Source: Hyphomicrobiales bacterium (lineage in GTDB: Bacteria > Pseudomonadota > Alphaproteobacteria > Rhizobiales > Beijerinckiaceae). From it: a stretch of DNA of 64,000 nt. Where the stretch lies: NCBI GenBank assembly GCA_930633495.1, contig CAKNFJ010000001.1, positions 2,415,001 through 2,479,000 on the forward strand, written 5' to 3'. The position numbers were made by a program, and so were the translations under genes. The notes under the pieces are model-generated. The model saw nothing but the letters and a program-made list of their open reading frames with translations. It ran no database searches and was not told the DNA's origin. This document shows positions 57,335 to 64,000 of the stretch, piece by piece (positions within the stretch are counted from its first letter, which is position 1; each line of letters starts with the position of its first letter).

Positions 57335-58059
57335 GCCGCCGATTCGGTGGCGACGAGCAACCAGTTCGGATCGCGGCTGCCGAGCTGACGCGAGAACGTC
57401 CAGATGTCGTTGACCTCGGAGACCTGCTCGGCGCTGCCATCGACGACCGCGCCCTGGGCATCACGCGTGACGCTGATCAGCTGCGAGATGAAGGCGACCG
57501 TCACCTGGGCGGTCTTGCCCTTGACCTCGACAGCAGCGAGATCGGCCTTGTCGATCGAGACGAAGTTGGATTCCGCCTTCTCGCCGCGCTTCTCGCGCTC
57601 TGTGATCGCCTGCTCGAAACCGTCATAGACGTCCTTGGCGAGCAGGCCCTTCAGCATCTTGCGGTCGCCGCGCGCAAAGGCGGTGACGATCGCCTCATAG
57701 GCGGATTTGGCGCCCGAGACGAAGGCGTGGGGATCGAAACCCGGCTCCTGGCGGATGATCGCCTCGATGCCGGCGCTGACCGGCGAATCCGCTGCAGCGA
57801 GGTCCTTCCAGCGCTCGGCCGCCGGCTGCTCGGGCGCGACCGGATCGTTGGCGGCACCGGGCAGCCTGATCACATTGTCGCGCTTTTCCGGCGCTTGTGC
57901 CTGATCCGGCCGCATCGGCGGCGTCTCGCGACGGGCGAATGGGTCCTTGGGCGGCTGCTCGTGGCCGGTCTTCTGGCCAAGCACGGAGCGCAGCTTCCAG
58001 GCGACGAAAACGGCCAGAGCCAAGAAGACCAAAGTCGTCATGTCGAAGGAATTTTGCAT
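57331..58059 (-). CDS. Tim44-like domain protein
   Basis: This 242-residue protein has an N-terminal membrane anchor (residues about 8-25), an acidic/proline linker and a Tim44-like domain (FVSGAKSAYEAIVTAFARGDRKMLKGLLAKDVYDGFEQAI). The domain is related to the mitochondrial import motor component; in alphaproteobacteria it is an inner-membrane protein of uncertain role. It heads the tim44-mltA-smr-xre run and is divergent from secB, as in other Rhizobiales. Confidence 0.93.
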   Translation of the reverse strand: MQNSFDMTTLVFLALAVFVAWKLRSVLGQKTGHEQPPKDPFARRETPPMRPDQAQAPEKRDNVIRLPGAANDPVAPEQPAAERWKDLAAADSPVSAGIEAIIRQEPGFDPHAFVSGAKSAYEAIVTAFARGDRKMLKGLLAKDVYDGFEQAITEREKRGEKAESNFVSIDKADLAAVEVKGKTAQVTVAFISQLISVTRDAQGAVVDGSAEQVSEVNDIWTFSRQLGSRDPNWLLVATESAA

Positions 58060-58305
58060 CGAAGGCTGACCCGCGGCTCCCCGTATTGCTTACGGCCTTT
58101 CCGCGAAGCCGCGGCAGGCCTTAGCCGTCATATGGTAAGACAGGCTCGTAACATCCACCCCCCCGCTTGTGAAGGCGACTTCTTGTGCCAGCCCGACGTC
58201 CATGATAGCCGACGCGCGCAACGCTCCTGAATATGGGGCGTAGTCCCGGACGCCGGCAATGGCGCGGGATTTCCCGAGACCGCCTGCCAGAACAAGATGG
58301 GACCG

Positions 58306-58800
58306 ATGGCCAACGAACACCCCAACGGAAACGGCGCCGGCGCCGACGCGGCTCCGAGCTTGAACGCCCTGATCCAGTACACGAAGGATTTCTCCTTCGA
58401 GAACCCCAAGGCGCCGCGCTCGCTCGCCCAGCAGGACGCCCAGCAGGGCCCGCAGATGTCGCTGCAGGTCAATGTCGGCTCGACCGCGCTCGGCGACAGC
58501 GACTACGAGACCGTGCTGCGCCTCGAGGGCAAGGCCGAGCTGAAGGGCGAGACGCTCTTCGCCTTCGATCTGAGCTATGCCGGCGTCTTCCGCCTGCAGA
58601 ACATCCCGCAGGAGCACGTCCATCCCGTTCTGGTGATCGACTGCGCCCGCCTGCTCTTCCCCTTCGCGCGCCAGATCGTCGCCGAAGCGGTGCAGAACGG
58701 CGGCTTCCCGCCCTTCTACATCCCGCCGATCGATTTCGCCGCGCTCTATCAGCAGCGCATGCAGGAGCTGCAGGGCCAGCCCGGCGGCGCCACCAACTGA
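58306..58800 (+). CDS. secB: Export chaperone SecB
   Basis: This 164-residue tetrameric chaperone keeps preproteins unfolded and delivers them to SecA. The core YAGVFRLQNIPQEHVHPVLVIDCARLLFPFAR block is diagnostic. The proline/glutamine tail is common in the order. ATG 58306 is preferred (MANEHP); ATG 58297 is an alternative. A terminator follows. Confidence 0.95.
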   Translation: MANEHPNGNGAGADAAPSLNALIQYTKDFSFENPKAPRSLAQQDAQQGPQMSLQVNVGSTALGDSDYETVLRLEGKAELKGETLFAFDLSYAGVFRLQNIPQEHVHPVLVIDCARLLFPFARQIVAEAVQNGGFPPFYIPPIDFAALYQQRMQELQGQPGGATN

Positions 58801-58830
58801 CGGCAGCCGTCTCGCGACGGCGACCGGTGA

Positions 58831-58854
58831 AAGGGCCCCTACGGGGCCCTTTTT
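58831..58854 (+). terminator. Terminator of secB
   Basis: The arms AAGGGCCCC and GGGGCCCTT flank TAC and lead into TTTTT. Confidence 0.92.
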
Positions 58855-58919
58855 CGTTTGTTGCGGATTATTGTTGCCCTTGCGGAGCCTGCCCCCCCTC
58901 TCCATCTCGCCCAGGCAAC

Positions 58920-58951
58920 GGCGGACGCCCCGGCAGGGACGCCCGCCTTTT
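58920..58951 (+). promoter_or_regulatory. Hairpin in the terC leader
   Basis: GGCGG, CG and CCC on the left can pair with GGG, CG and CCGCC on the right, followed by TTTT. It sits 21 bp before the terC start and could attenuate the gene. I see no yybP-ykoY (manganese) aptamer motif. Confidence 0.4.
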
Positions 58952-58971
58952 CCGTATCCGATGGAGACCCG

Positions 58972-59703
58972 ATGGACACCCTTCTGACGCTTGCCGCCGA
59001 TCCCACCGTCTGGGCCGCGCTCGGGGCACTGATCGCCATGGAGGTCGTGCTCGGCATCGACAACCTGATCTTCATCTCGATCCTGACCAACAAGCTGCCG
59101 GAGCATCAACGCTCGAAGGGCCGCAAGATCGGCATCGGCCTGGCGCTGATCCTGCGGCTCGCCCTGCTCAGCACCGTCGCCTTCATCGTGACCCTGACCG
59201 CGCCGGTGTTCTCGGTTCTCGGCAAGGCCTTCTCCTGGCGCGACCTCATCCTCATCGCCGGTGGCCTGTTCCTGGTCTGGAAGGCGACCAAGGAGATCCA
59301 TCACAAGGTCGATCCCGATCCGGAATCGGTGCTCGCCGCCGGCGGCCGGGCCGTGACGCTCGGCTTCGGCAGCGCGATCTTCCAGATTCTGCTGCTCGAC
59401 CTCGTCTTCTCGATCGACTCGATCATCACCGCCGTCGGCATGACCGAGCATGTGCCGGTGATGGTGATCGCGGTCATCGTCGCGGTCCTGACGATGCTGC
59501 TCGCCGCCGATCCGCTGGCGCGTTTCATCGACCGGAACCCGACCATCGTGATGCTGGCGCTCGGCTTCCTGCTGATGATCGGCGCGACGCTGATCGCGGA
59601 AGGCTTCGGCGTGCATGTGCCGAAGGGCTACATCTACGCGGCCATGGCCTTCTCGGCCCTGATCGAGGCGCTCAACATGCTGTCGCGGCGCAGGGCGTCG
59701 TAA
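58972..59703 (+). CDS. TerC-family membrane protein
   Basis: This 243-residue inner-membrane protein has about seven helices and the TerC-family acidic motifs [20 protein letters not shown] and [20 protein letters not shown]. The family is linked to metal-ion export (notably manganese) and tellurite resistance. ATG 58972 follows GGAGA at 5 nt. It lies between secB and the convergent dnaQ, where fxsA is often found. Confidence 0.93.
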   Translation: MDTLLTLAADPTVWAALGALIAMEVVLGIDNLIFISILTNKLPEHQRSKGRKIGIGLALILRLALLSTVAFIVTLTAPVFSVLGKAFSWRDLILIAGGLFLVWKATKEIHHKVDPDPESVLAAGGRAVTLGFGSAIFQILLLDLVFSIDSIITAVGMTEHVPVMVIAVIVAVLTMLLAADPLARFIDRNPTIVMLALGFLLMIGATLIAEGFGVHVPKGYIYAAMAFSALIEALNMLSRRRAS

Positions 59704-59716
59704 GTCCGCCTGCCGC

Positions 59717-59807
59717 GTCATGCTCGGGCTTGACCCGAGCATCTCTTTCAGCAGGAGGCTCCGACGCTTTCTCGTCCAGAGATTCTCGAGTCAAGCCCGA
59801 GAATGAC
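59717..59807. repeat. GTCATGCTCGGGCTTGACCC palindrome
   Basis: Outer and inner arms (GCTCGGGCTTGAC and GTCAAGCCCGAG) are near-perfect complements, and the element ends AGAATGAC. It lies between convergent terC and dnaQ. Confidence 0.85.
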
Positions 59808-59814
59808 GTACTGC

Positions 59815-60531
59815 TTACTGCGCCGCGTCGTCGGTGATGCCGAGATAGCCCTTCCAGAGCGGAGCCTTCAGCGAACCGAGAATGAAGGCCTCATGCGCCT
59901 TGATCGCGGCCTCGTCGAGCCGCGGCGCGAGCGGGCGCTGGCGCTGCGGCCTTTCGGCCGCGACCACGGCAAGGCCGCCGCGACCGGCGGCCGCACCGAC
60001 GCCCAGCCCGAGCGATGCCTGTTTGCCGCCGATCAGCTCGATATAGACCTCGGCGAGGATTTCGGAGTCGAGCAGAGCCCCGTGCTTTGTACGGCGGCTG
60101 TTGTCGATGCCGTAGCGCGAACAGAGCGCATCGAGGCTGTTCGAGGCGCCCGGATGCTTGCGGCGCGCCATCGATAGCGTATCGACCACCAAGGCCTGCT
60201 CGACCGGCGGCAATCCCAGGCGCTTGAACTCCATGTTGATGAAGCCGACGTCGAAGGCGGCGTTGTGGATCACCAGCTTCGCGCCCGCGATGAACGCGGC
60301 GAAGTCCTGGGCGACGGCGGCGAAGACGGGCTTGTCGGACAGGAACTCTTCCGACAGGCCGTGAACGTTGAAGGCCTCGACCGGCATCGAGCGCTCGGGG
60401 TTGATGTAGACGTGGAAGGTGCGGCCGCTCGGGCAATGGTTGACCAGCTCGACGCAGCCGATCTCGACGATGCGGTCGCCATTATTGGCTTCGACGCCCG
60501 TGGTTTCGGTATCGAGAACGATCTCGCGCAT
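59815..60531 (-). CDS. dnaQ: DNA polymerase III epsilon subunit
   Basis: This 238-residue proofreading exonuclease shows the DEDDh family motifs: Exo I (DTETTGVEANNGDRIVEIG), Exo II (HNAAFDVGFIN) and Exo III (HGALLDSEILAEVYIEL). The C-terminal tail would bind the alpha subunit. It is the last gene in the order maf-aroE-coaE-dnaQ when read leftward from oriC. The ATG at 60531 lies 4 nt after the coaE stop. Confidence 0.95.
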   Translation of the reverse strand: MREIVLDTETTGVEANNGDRIVEIGCVELVNHCPSGRTFHVYINPERSMPVEAFNVHGLSEEFLSDKPVFAAVAQDFAAFIAGAKLVIHNAAFDVGFINMEFKRLGLPPVEQALVVDTLSMARRKHPGASNSLDALCSRYGIDNSRRTKHGALLDSEILAEVYIELIGGKQASLGLGVGAAAGRGGLAVVAAERPQRQRPLAPRLDEAAIKAHEAFILGSLKAPLWKGYLGITDDAAQ

Positions 60532-60535
60532 CGTT

Positions 60536-61150
60536 TCAGGACCTCGCTTCCGCGCCGCGCCCGGGACGGCCGGCAAGCGCCTTCAGGATAGAGCCGACCT
60601 CCCGCTCCGCGGCCACGAGCCCGCGAGAGGTGTCCACAAGGAAATGGGCCCGGCGTCGCTTCTCAGCATCGGGCATCTGGCGCGAGAGGATCGCGTCGAG
60701 CTTCTCCGCCGTCATGCCCGGCCGGGCCAGGACGCGCTCGCGCTGCACCTGTGCCGGCGCGGTGACGACGAGGACCGCATCGCAGCGCCCCTCGCCGCCG
60801 GTTTCAAGCAGCAGCGGCACGTCGATGACGGCAAGCTCCGCGCCGTCACGGCGGCAACGCGCGATGAAGGCTTCCTCCTCCTCCCGCACCAGCGGATGGA
60901 TGATCGCCTCCAGACGTCGCAGCTCTTCCGGCTTGCCGAGCACGGCGGCGCCGAGCCTTGCCCGTTCGACCGCGCCATCGACGACGGTGCCGGGAAAGGC
61001 CGCCTCGATCGGAGCGGCGGCACGACCGCGATGCAGCCGGTGCACGGCCGCATCGGCATCATGCAACGGCACGCCACGCTGGACGAACAGCGCGGCCGTG
61101 GTCGATTTTCCCATTCCGATCGAGCCCGTCAGGCCCAGCACGAAGGTCAT
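60536..61150 (-). CDS. coaE: Dephospho-CoA kinase
   Basis: This 204-residue P-loop kinase makes CoA in the final step of the pathway. The P-loop GLTGSIGMGKST is at residues 6-17. It follows aroE by 15 nt and precedes dnaQ. Confidence 0.95.
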   Translation of the reverse strand: MTFVLGLTGSIGMGKSTTAALFVQRGVPLHDADAAVHRLHRGRAAAPIEAAFPGTVVDGAVERARLGAAVLGKPEELRRLEAIIHPLVREEEEAFIARCRRDGAELAVIDVPLLLETGGEGRCDAVLVVTAPAQVQRERVLARPGMTAEKLDAILSRQMPDAEKRRRAHFLVDTSRGLVAAEREVGSILKALAGRPGRGAEARS

Positions 61151-61165
61151 GTCTTCTCCGCCGAA

Positions 61166-61999
61166 TCAGGCCTTCAGGATATCGGCTTCGATCAGCGCGT
61201 GCAGGGCCGGCGTGACCTGTGGCGTCACGCCGAACCAGCGGGCGAAGCCGGGCACCGCCTGATGCAGCAGCATGCCGAGCCCATCGACCGGGATGCCGCC
61301 CCGCCCTTCCGCCTCCGCCAGGAGCGCCGTCTTGAGCGGGACATAGACGATGTCGTCGACGATAGTTCCGGGTCGCAGGCGGGAGAGATCGAGCTCCAGC
61401 GGCGGCTTGCCCTGCATGCCGAGCGCCGTCGTGTTCACGATGAGATCGGCCTCGGCGACAAGCCGGTCGCGCCGATCCCAGGCGCCTGCTTCGAGCGGGC
61501 GCTCGAAGGCCGCCACAAGTTCCTCGGCCCGGCCCGGGCTGCGGTTGACGACGAGGATACGATCAACGCCCCTCGCCTTCAGGCCATAGCAGATGCCTCG
61601 CGCAGCTCCCCCGGCACCGAGGATGAGCGCGGTCCTGACGCGCTCCTGCCAACCGGGCACCGTCGCGTCGAGATGGGCGAGAAAGCCCGGCACGTCGCTG
61701 TTGTCGGCCAGGATGCGTCCATTCTCGCGCCAGAGCGTGTTGACCGCGCCGACCGCACGGCCGGCATCGCTGACCGCATCGACCAGCGCCATCACCGCCT
61801 CCTTGTGCGGGACGGTGACATTGCCACCGGCGAATTCTCCGTCGCGCAGGCGCCGGATGAAGGCAGGCAGATCGGCGGGCGCGACATCGACGCGCTCATA
61901 GGAGCCGGCGATCCCGTATTGGCGCAACCATTCGCCATGGATCAGCGGCGAGCGCGAATGGGCAATGGGGTGTCCAACGACGAAGCAGCGAGGCGACAT
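61166..61999 (-). CDS. aroE: Shikimate dehydrogenase
   Basis: This 277-residue NADPH enzyme reduces 3-dehydroshikimate. The substrate side has VGHPIAHSRSPLIHGEWLRQ and NVTVPHKEAV, with the catalytic Lys in the latter. The cofactor loop is ALILGAGGAARGICYGL. It lies between maf and coaE. Confidence 0.95.
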   Translation of the reverse strand: MSPRCFVVGHPIAHSRSPLIHGEWLRQYGIAGSYERVDVAPADLPAFIRRLRDGEFAGGNVTVPHKEAVMALVDAVSDAGRAVGAVNTLWRENGRILADNSDVPGFLAHLDATVPGWQERVRTALILGAGGAARGICYGLKARGVDRILVVNRSPGRAEELVAAFERPLEAGAWDRRDRLVAEADLIVNTTALGMQGKPPLELDLSRLRPGTIVDDIVYVPLKTALLAEAEGRGGIPVDGLGMLLHQAVPGFARWFGVTPQVTPALHALIEADILKA

Positions 62000-62011
62000 G
62001 GGGAAGTCCGG

Positions 62012-62638
62012 TCAGCGGGCGAGGTAGCCGAGATCGCGCAAGGCGGCGAGAACGGCGAGCAAGGGCATGCCCAGGATGGTGAAGTGGTTGCCTTCGACGA
62101 TCTCGAAGAGCTGCACGCCCAGCCCTTCGAGCTGGTAGCCGCCAACGCTGGACAAGACCGCCGGGCCGACAAGCTCGACATAGGTGCCGATGAACTCGAT
62201 ATCGAGCGGGCGCATGGTCATCCGCGCGGTCTCCCGCCCTTCGGCGATCGGCGCACCATCCTTCGCCAGGACGAAGGCGGCGTGGAGCTCATGCGTCCTG
62301 CCGGCAAGCGCGGCAATTTGCTCGGCGGCGGCGAAGCTGTCGGTCGGCTTGTGGAAGGAGACTCCGTCGCAAGTCAGCGTCTGGTCCGCGGCAAGGACGA
62401 GGCGTCCGGGTCGCTCATGCGAGACCGCAAGCGCCTTGGCGCAAGCCAGCGCGGCGGCGATCTGGTCGGCCGGAACCCCCTGCTCGACAAGTGGGTGCTC
62501 GACCGCGCGCTCGTCGATCTCGGGTTTCAGGACCTCGACGGGAATGCCTGCGGCGACGAGCATGTCCCGCCGGGCTTCGCTGCCGGATGCCAGGATCAGG
62601 GGCTGCTCCCGCAGCCAGAGGCTGGTCGTCGGGGTCAT
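62012..62638 (-). CDS. maf: Maf-family nucleotide pyrophosphatase
   Basis: This 208-residue protein is a Maf house-cleaning nucleotide pyrophosphatase. The N-terminal [19 protein letters not shown] and the active-site [14 protein letters not shown] block are intact. The start ATG overlaps the DUF299 stop (ATGA). Confidence 0.93.
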   Translation of the reverse strand: MTPTTSLWLREQPLILASGSEARRDMLVAAGIPVEVLKPEIDERAVEHPLVEQGVPADQIAAALACAKALAVSHERPGRLVLAADQTLTCDGVSFHKPTDSFAAAEQIAALAGRTHELHAAFVLAKDGAPIAEGRETARMTMRPLDIEFIGTYVELVGPAVLSSVGGYQLEGLGVQLFEIVEGNHFTILGMPLLAVLAALRDLGYLAR

Positions 62639-63498
62639 GTCGCAATGAACTTCATGCGATGGTCGCGGAGCAGATCGAGAATCGAGGCGGCCGTTTCCTC
62701 GATCGAGCGGCGCGTCACGTCGATGACCGGCCAGCCCCTGCGGGCACAAAGCCGGCGCGACTGCGTGACCTCGTCGGCCACCGCGGCCGGATCGACATAG
62801 GCCGTCTCCTCATCCGCCCGCAGGGAGAGAAGCCGGTTCTGCCGGATCTGGACGATCCGGTCGGGGCTGGCGATCAGCCCGACGATCAGCGGGCGCTTGG
62901 CATTCTCCAGTTCCGACGGCAGGGGGATATTCGGAACCAGCGGGATATTGGCGGTCTTGATGCCGCGATTGGCGAGATAGATGCTCGTCGGCGTCTTCGA
63001 GGTGCGGCTGATGCCGACGAGAATCACATCGGCGCCATCGAGATCGCCGCCCGTCTGCCCGTCGTCATGAAGCAGCGTGTAGTTCATCGCGTCGATGCGG
63101 CGGAAATATTCGGTGTTGAGCACATGCTGCGCGCCCGGCTTCGGTGCCGAGGCCTGGCCGAGATAGGACTGGAACAGCGACAGCACCGGCTGCAGCACGG
63201 AGAGGCAGGGACAGCCGAGCTCGCGGCAGAAGCTCTCCAGCTTCTCCTGCCATTCCGGCTCGACCAGCGTGTAGAGCACCACACCCGGCGAAGATTCGAT
63301 CTCGGCCAGGACGCGGGCGAGCTGCGCCTCGGAACGCACCAGCGGGTAGACATGCTCGATCGCGGAGACGCTCTCATACTGCGCCGCGGCCGCGCGGCTG
63401 ACGGCGATCAGCGTTTCGCCGGTCGCATCCGAAACCAGATGCAGATGGAAATAGTTGCGGACCACGGCATCCCCCGGCCTGAAGCGCTTCGTCATCAT
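62635..63498 (-). CDS. DUF299-family kinase/pyrophosphorylase (PEP synthase or PPDK regulatory protein type)
   Basis: This 287-residue protein has the DUF299 N-terminal block ([22 protein letters not shown]) and a P-loop-like [18 protein letters not shown] motif. The family phosphorylates and dephosphorylates PEP synthase or pyruvate phosphate dikinase. It heads the leftward run from the oriC region and is divergent from hemE. Confidence 0.93.
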   Translation of the reverse strand: MMTKRFRPGDAVVRNYFHLHLVSDATGETLIAVSRAAAAQYESVSAIEHVYPLVRSEAQLARVLAEIESSPGVVLYTLVEPEWQEKLESFCRELGCPCLSVLQPVLSLFQSYLGQASAPKPGAQHVLNTEYFRRIDAMNYTLLHDDGQTGGDLDGADVILVGISRTSKTPTSIYLANRGIKTANIPLVPNIPLPSELENAKRPLIVGLIASPDRIVQIRQNRLLSLRADEETAYVDPAAVADEVTQSRRLCARRGWPVIDVTRRSIEETAASILDLLRDHRMKFIAT

Positions 63499-63684
63499 CT
63501 AGCGCGCTTTCGCCCGGACCGGAATCACGCATTCGCGCGCCGGGCCGGGTTCCGCCTCGGGCCGGCTTGTCCACCGGCATGGGGAGCAATGTGGACAACC
63601 CGGGTTTCGCCGGGGCGCCGGGCGCGCGTCTGTATAACCCGCCCCGGCCATCAACAGCCCCCATACTGTGCATGGTTAAGGAAG

Positions 63685-63700
63685 TGTTTCACGTGAATCA
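63685..63700. other. parS-like centromere site
   Basis: TGTTTCACGTGAATCA matches the bacterial parS consensus TGTTTCACGTGAAACA at 15 of 16 positions, with only position 14 different. The ParB-contacting core TTTCACGTGAA is intact. parS sites cluster at origins, and this lies in the oriC-type gap. Confidence 0.8.
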
Positions 63701-63737
63701 TTTCGCCGTCCCGGAAGGGTCGACGGATTCCGATCCG

Positions 63738-63752
63738 TTAACAAAGCCTTAA
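63738..63752. promoter_or_regulatory. CtrA-binding site (exact consensus)
   Basis: TTAA-CAAAGCC-TTAA is the exact full CtrA motif TTAA-N7-TTAA. CtrA silences Caulobacter Cori by binding such sites. Here it lies between the parS-like site and the hemE start. Confidence 0.75.
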
Positions 63753-63856
63753 CGACCTGGCTGCCGATCGTGGGCCCGCGACCTGCTGTCCCACCGGCTG
63801 TGGAACGGTTGTGGACAGAATTGTGGCGGGCTATCTCCCCCGTCCAAGAGTCAAAG

Positions 63857-63883
63857 AAAGAGATTCTTTCATACAATCTCTTT
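63857..63883. repeat. AT-rich inverted repeat before hemE
   Basis: AAAGAGATT and AATCTCTTT are perfect 9-bp arms around CTTTCATAC. It lies 16 bp upstream of hemE in the AT-rich part of the putative origin. It may be a promoter-proximal operator or a DNA-unwinding feature. Confidence 0.6.
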
Positions 63884-63899
63884 TATGAGAGGACACGGG

Positions 63900-64000
63900 A
63901 TGAGCGGGCGAGCCCCGGAAACGACCCGCACCGAGCCGCTCTTTCTGCGCGCGCTTGCTGGCGAAACGCTGAAGGTTCCTCCGGTCTGGCTGATGCGTCA
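63900..64000 (+). CDS. hemE: Uroporphyrinogen decarboxylase, N-terminal part
   Basis: The first 33 codons of a gene running off the window are seen. They read MSGRAPETTRTEPLFLRALAG followed by ETLKVPPVWLMR, the usual start of HemE, which makes coproporphyrinogen III in heme synthesis. AGGA lies 7 nt before the ATG. Confidence 0.85.
   Translation, partial: MSGRAPETTRTEPLFLRALAGETLKVPPVWLMR

Larger units (their letters stand above)
63499..63899. other. Putative chromosomal replication origin (oriC) with parS, CtrA and DnaA sites
   Basis: This 401-bp region lies between the DUF299 gene and hemE, the same flanks as Caulobacter Cori and several Rhizobiales origins. It contains DnaA-box-like 9-mers at 63567 (TTGTCCACC), 63590 (TGTGGACAA), 63799 and 63810 (TGTGGACAG). 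It also contains a parS-like site, an exact CtrA site, GANTC sites at about 63522, 63695, 63726, 63848 and 63862, and an AT-rich stretch at 63850-63893 that could be the unwinding element. Origin activity is inferred, not seen. Confidence 0.75.

Noticed and set aside
58855..58971. yybP-ykoY manganese riboswitch before terC
   Set aside because: The diagnostic aptamer blocks are not visible; only a hairpin with a T tract is present.

Overview
This 64 kb window is a stretch of core chromosome from a GC-rich alphaproteobacterium. It is almost certainly a member of the Hyphomicrobiales (Rhizobiales), and Bosea or Methylobacterium-like relatives fit best. The evidence is a gcrA gene, an ALAS-type hemA, the general amino-acid permease genes aapJQM, a Tim44-like protein next to mltA, an Atu4866-family protein, GANTC and CtrA-type sites, and the gene strings miaB-phoH-ybeY-corC-lnt-xre-metK and dnaQ-coaE-aroE-maf-DUF299-hemE. 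I see no phage, insertion sequence, CRISPR array, rRNA or tRNA.

Layout. 0-4.6 kb: the end of an argE-like gene, then argD-argF-hslO, and divergent from them the cell-cycle regulator gcrA with a densely marked promoter region. 4.7-8.8 kb: a ParD/ParE-type toxin-antitoxin pair and aapJ-aapQ-aapM without the usual aapP ATPase gene. 8.9-19.5 kb: a looser accessory stretch with guaC, a DMT exporter, an AbrB-family membrane protein, a lone Wzz/tyrosine-kinase-like protein, an SDR, an IalB-family secreted protein, an M20 amidohydrolase and hemA. 19.6-27 kb: the translation operon rimP-nusA-ylxR-infB-rbfA-truB. 27-43.2 kb: a DUF2336 gene, then a long leftward run of RNA-modification, envelope and stress genes from trmB through murJ. 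43.2-45.8 kb: a second ParD/ParE pair and the hslVU protease. 46-58 kb: a chemoreceptor, an Atu4866-like protein, an HxlR regulator with a divergent oxidoreductase, rpsO, pnp, a flavin-binding PNPOx-like protein, an adenosine-kinase-type sugar kinase, and tim44-mltA-smr-xre. 58.3-64 kb: secB, terC, then dnaQ-coaE-aroE-maf-DUF299 facing the start of hemE.

The most important non-coding region is the 401 bp between the DUF299 gene and hemE (63499-63899). It carries a 15/16 match to parS, an exact CtrA site (TTAA-N7-TTAA), several DnaA-box-like sequences, GANTC sites and an AT-rich end. hemE marks the chromosomal origin in Caulobacter and several Rhizobiales, so I read this as the replication origin. 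Most core genes run leftward from it, co-directional with the inferred fork. The gcrA upstream region, with a perfect DnaA box and six GANTC sites in under 200 bp, is a second cell-cycle control point in the same window.

A family of intergenic palindromes beginning GTCAT and ending ATGAC recurs at ten places, almost always at gene ends. Several other intergenic palindromes look like operators for adjacent regulators (both toxin-antitoxin pairs, the HxlR pair and the DMT/AbrB divergent gap).
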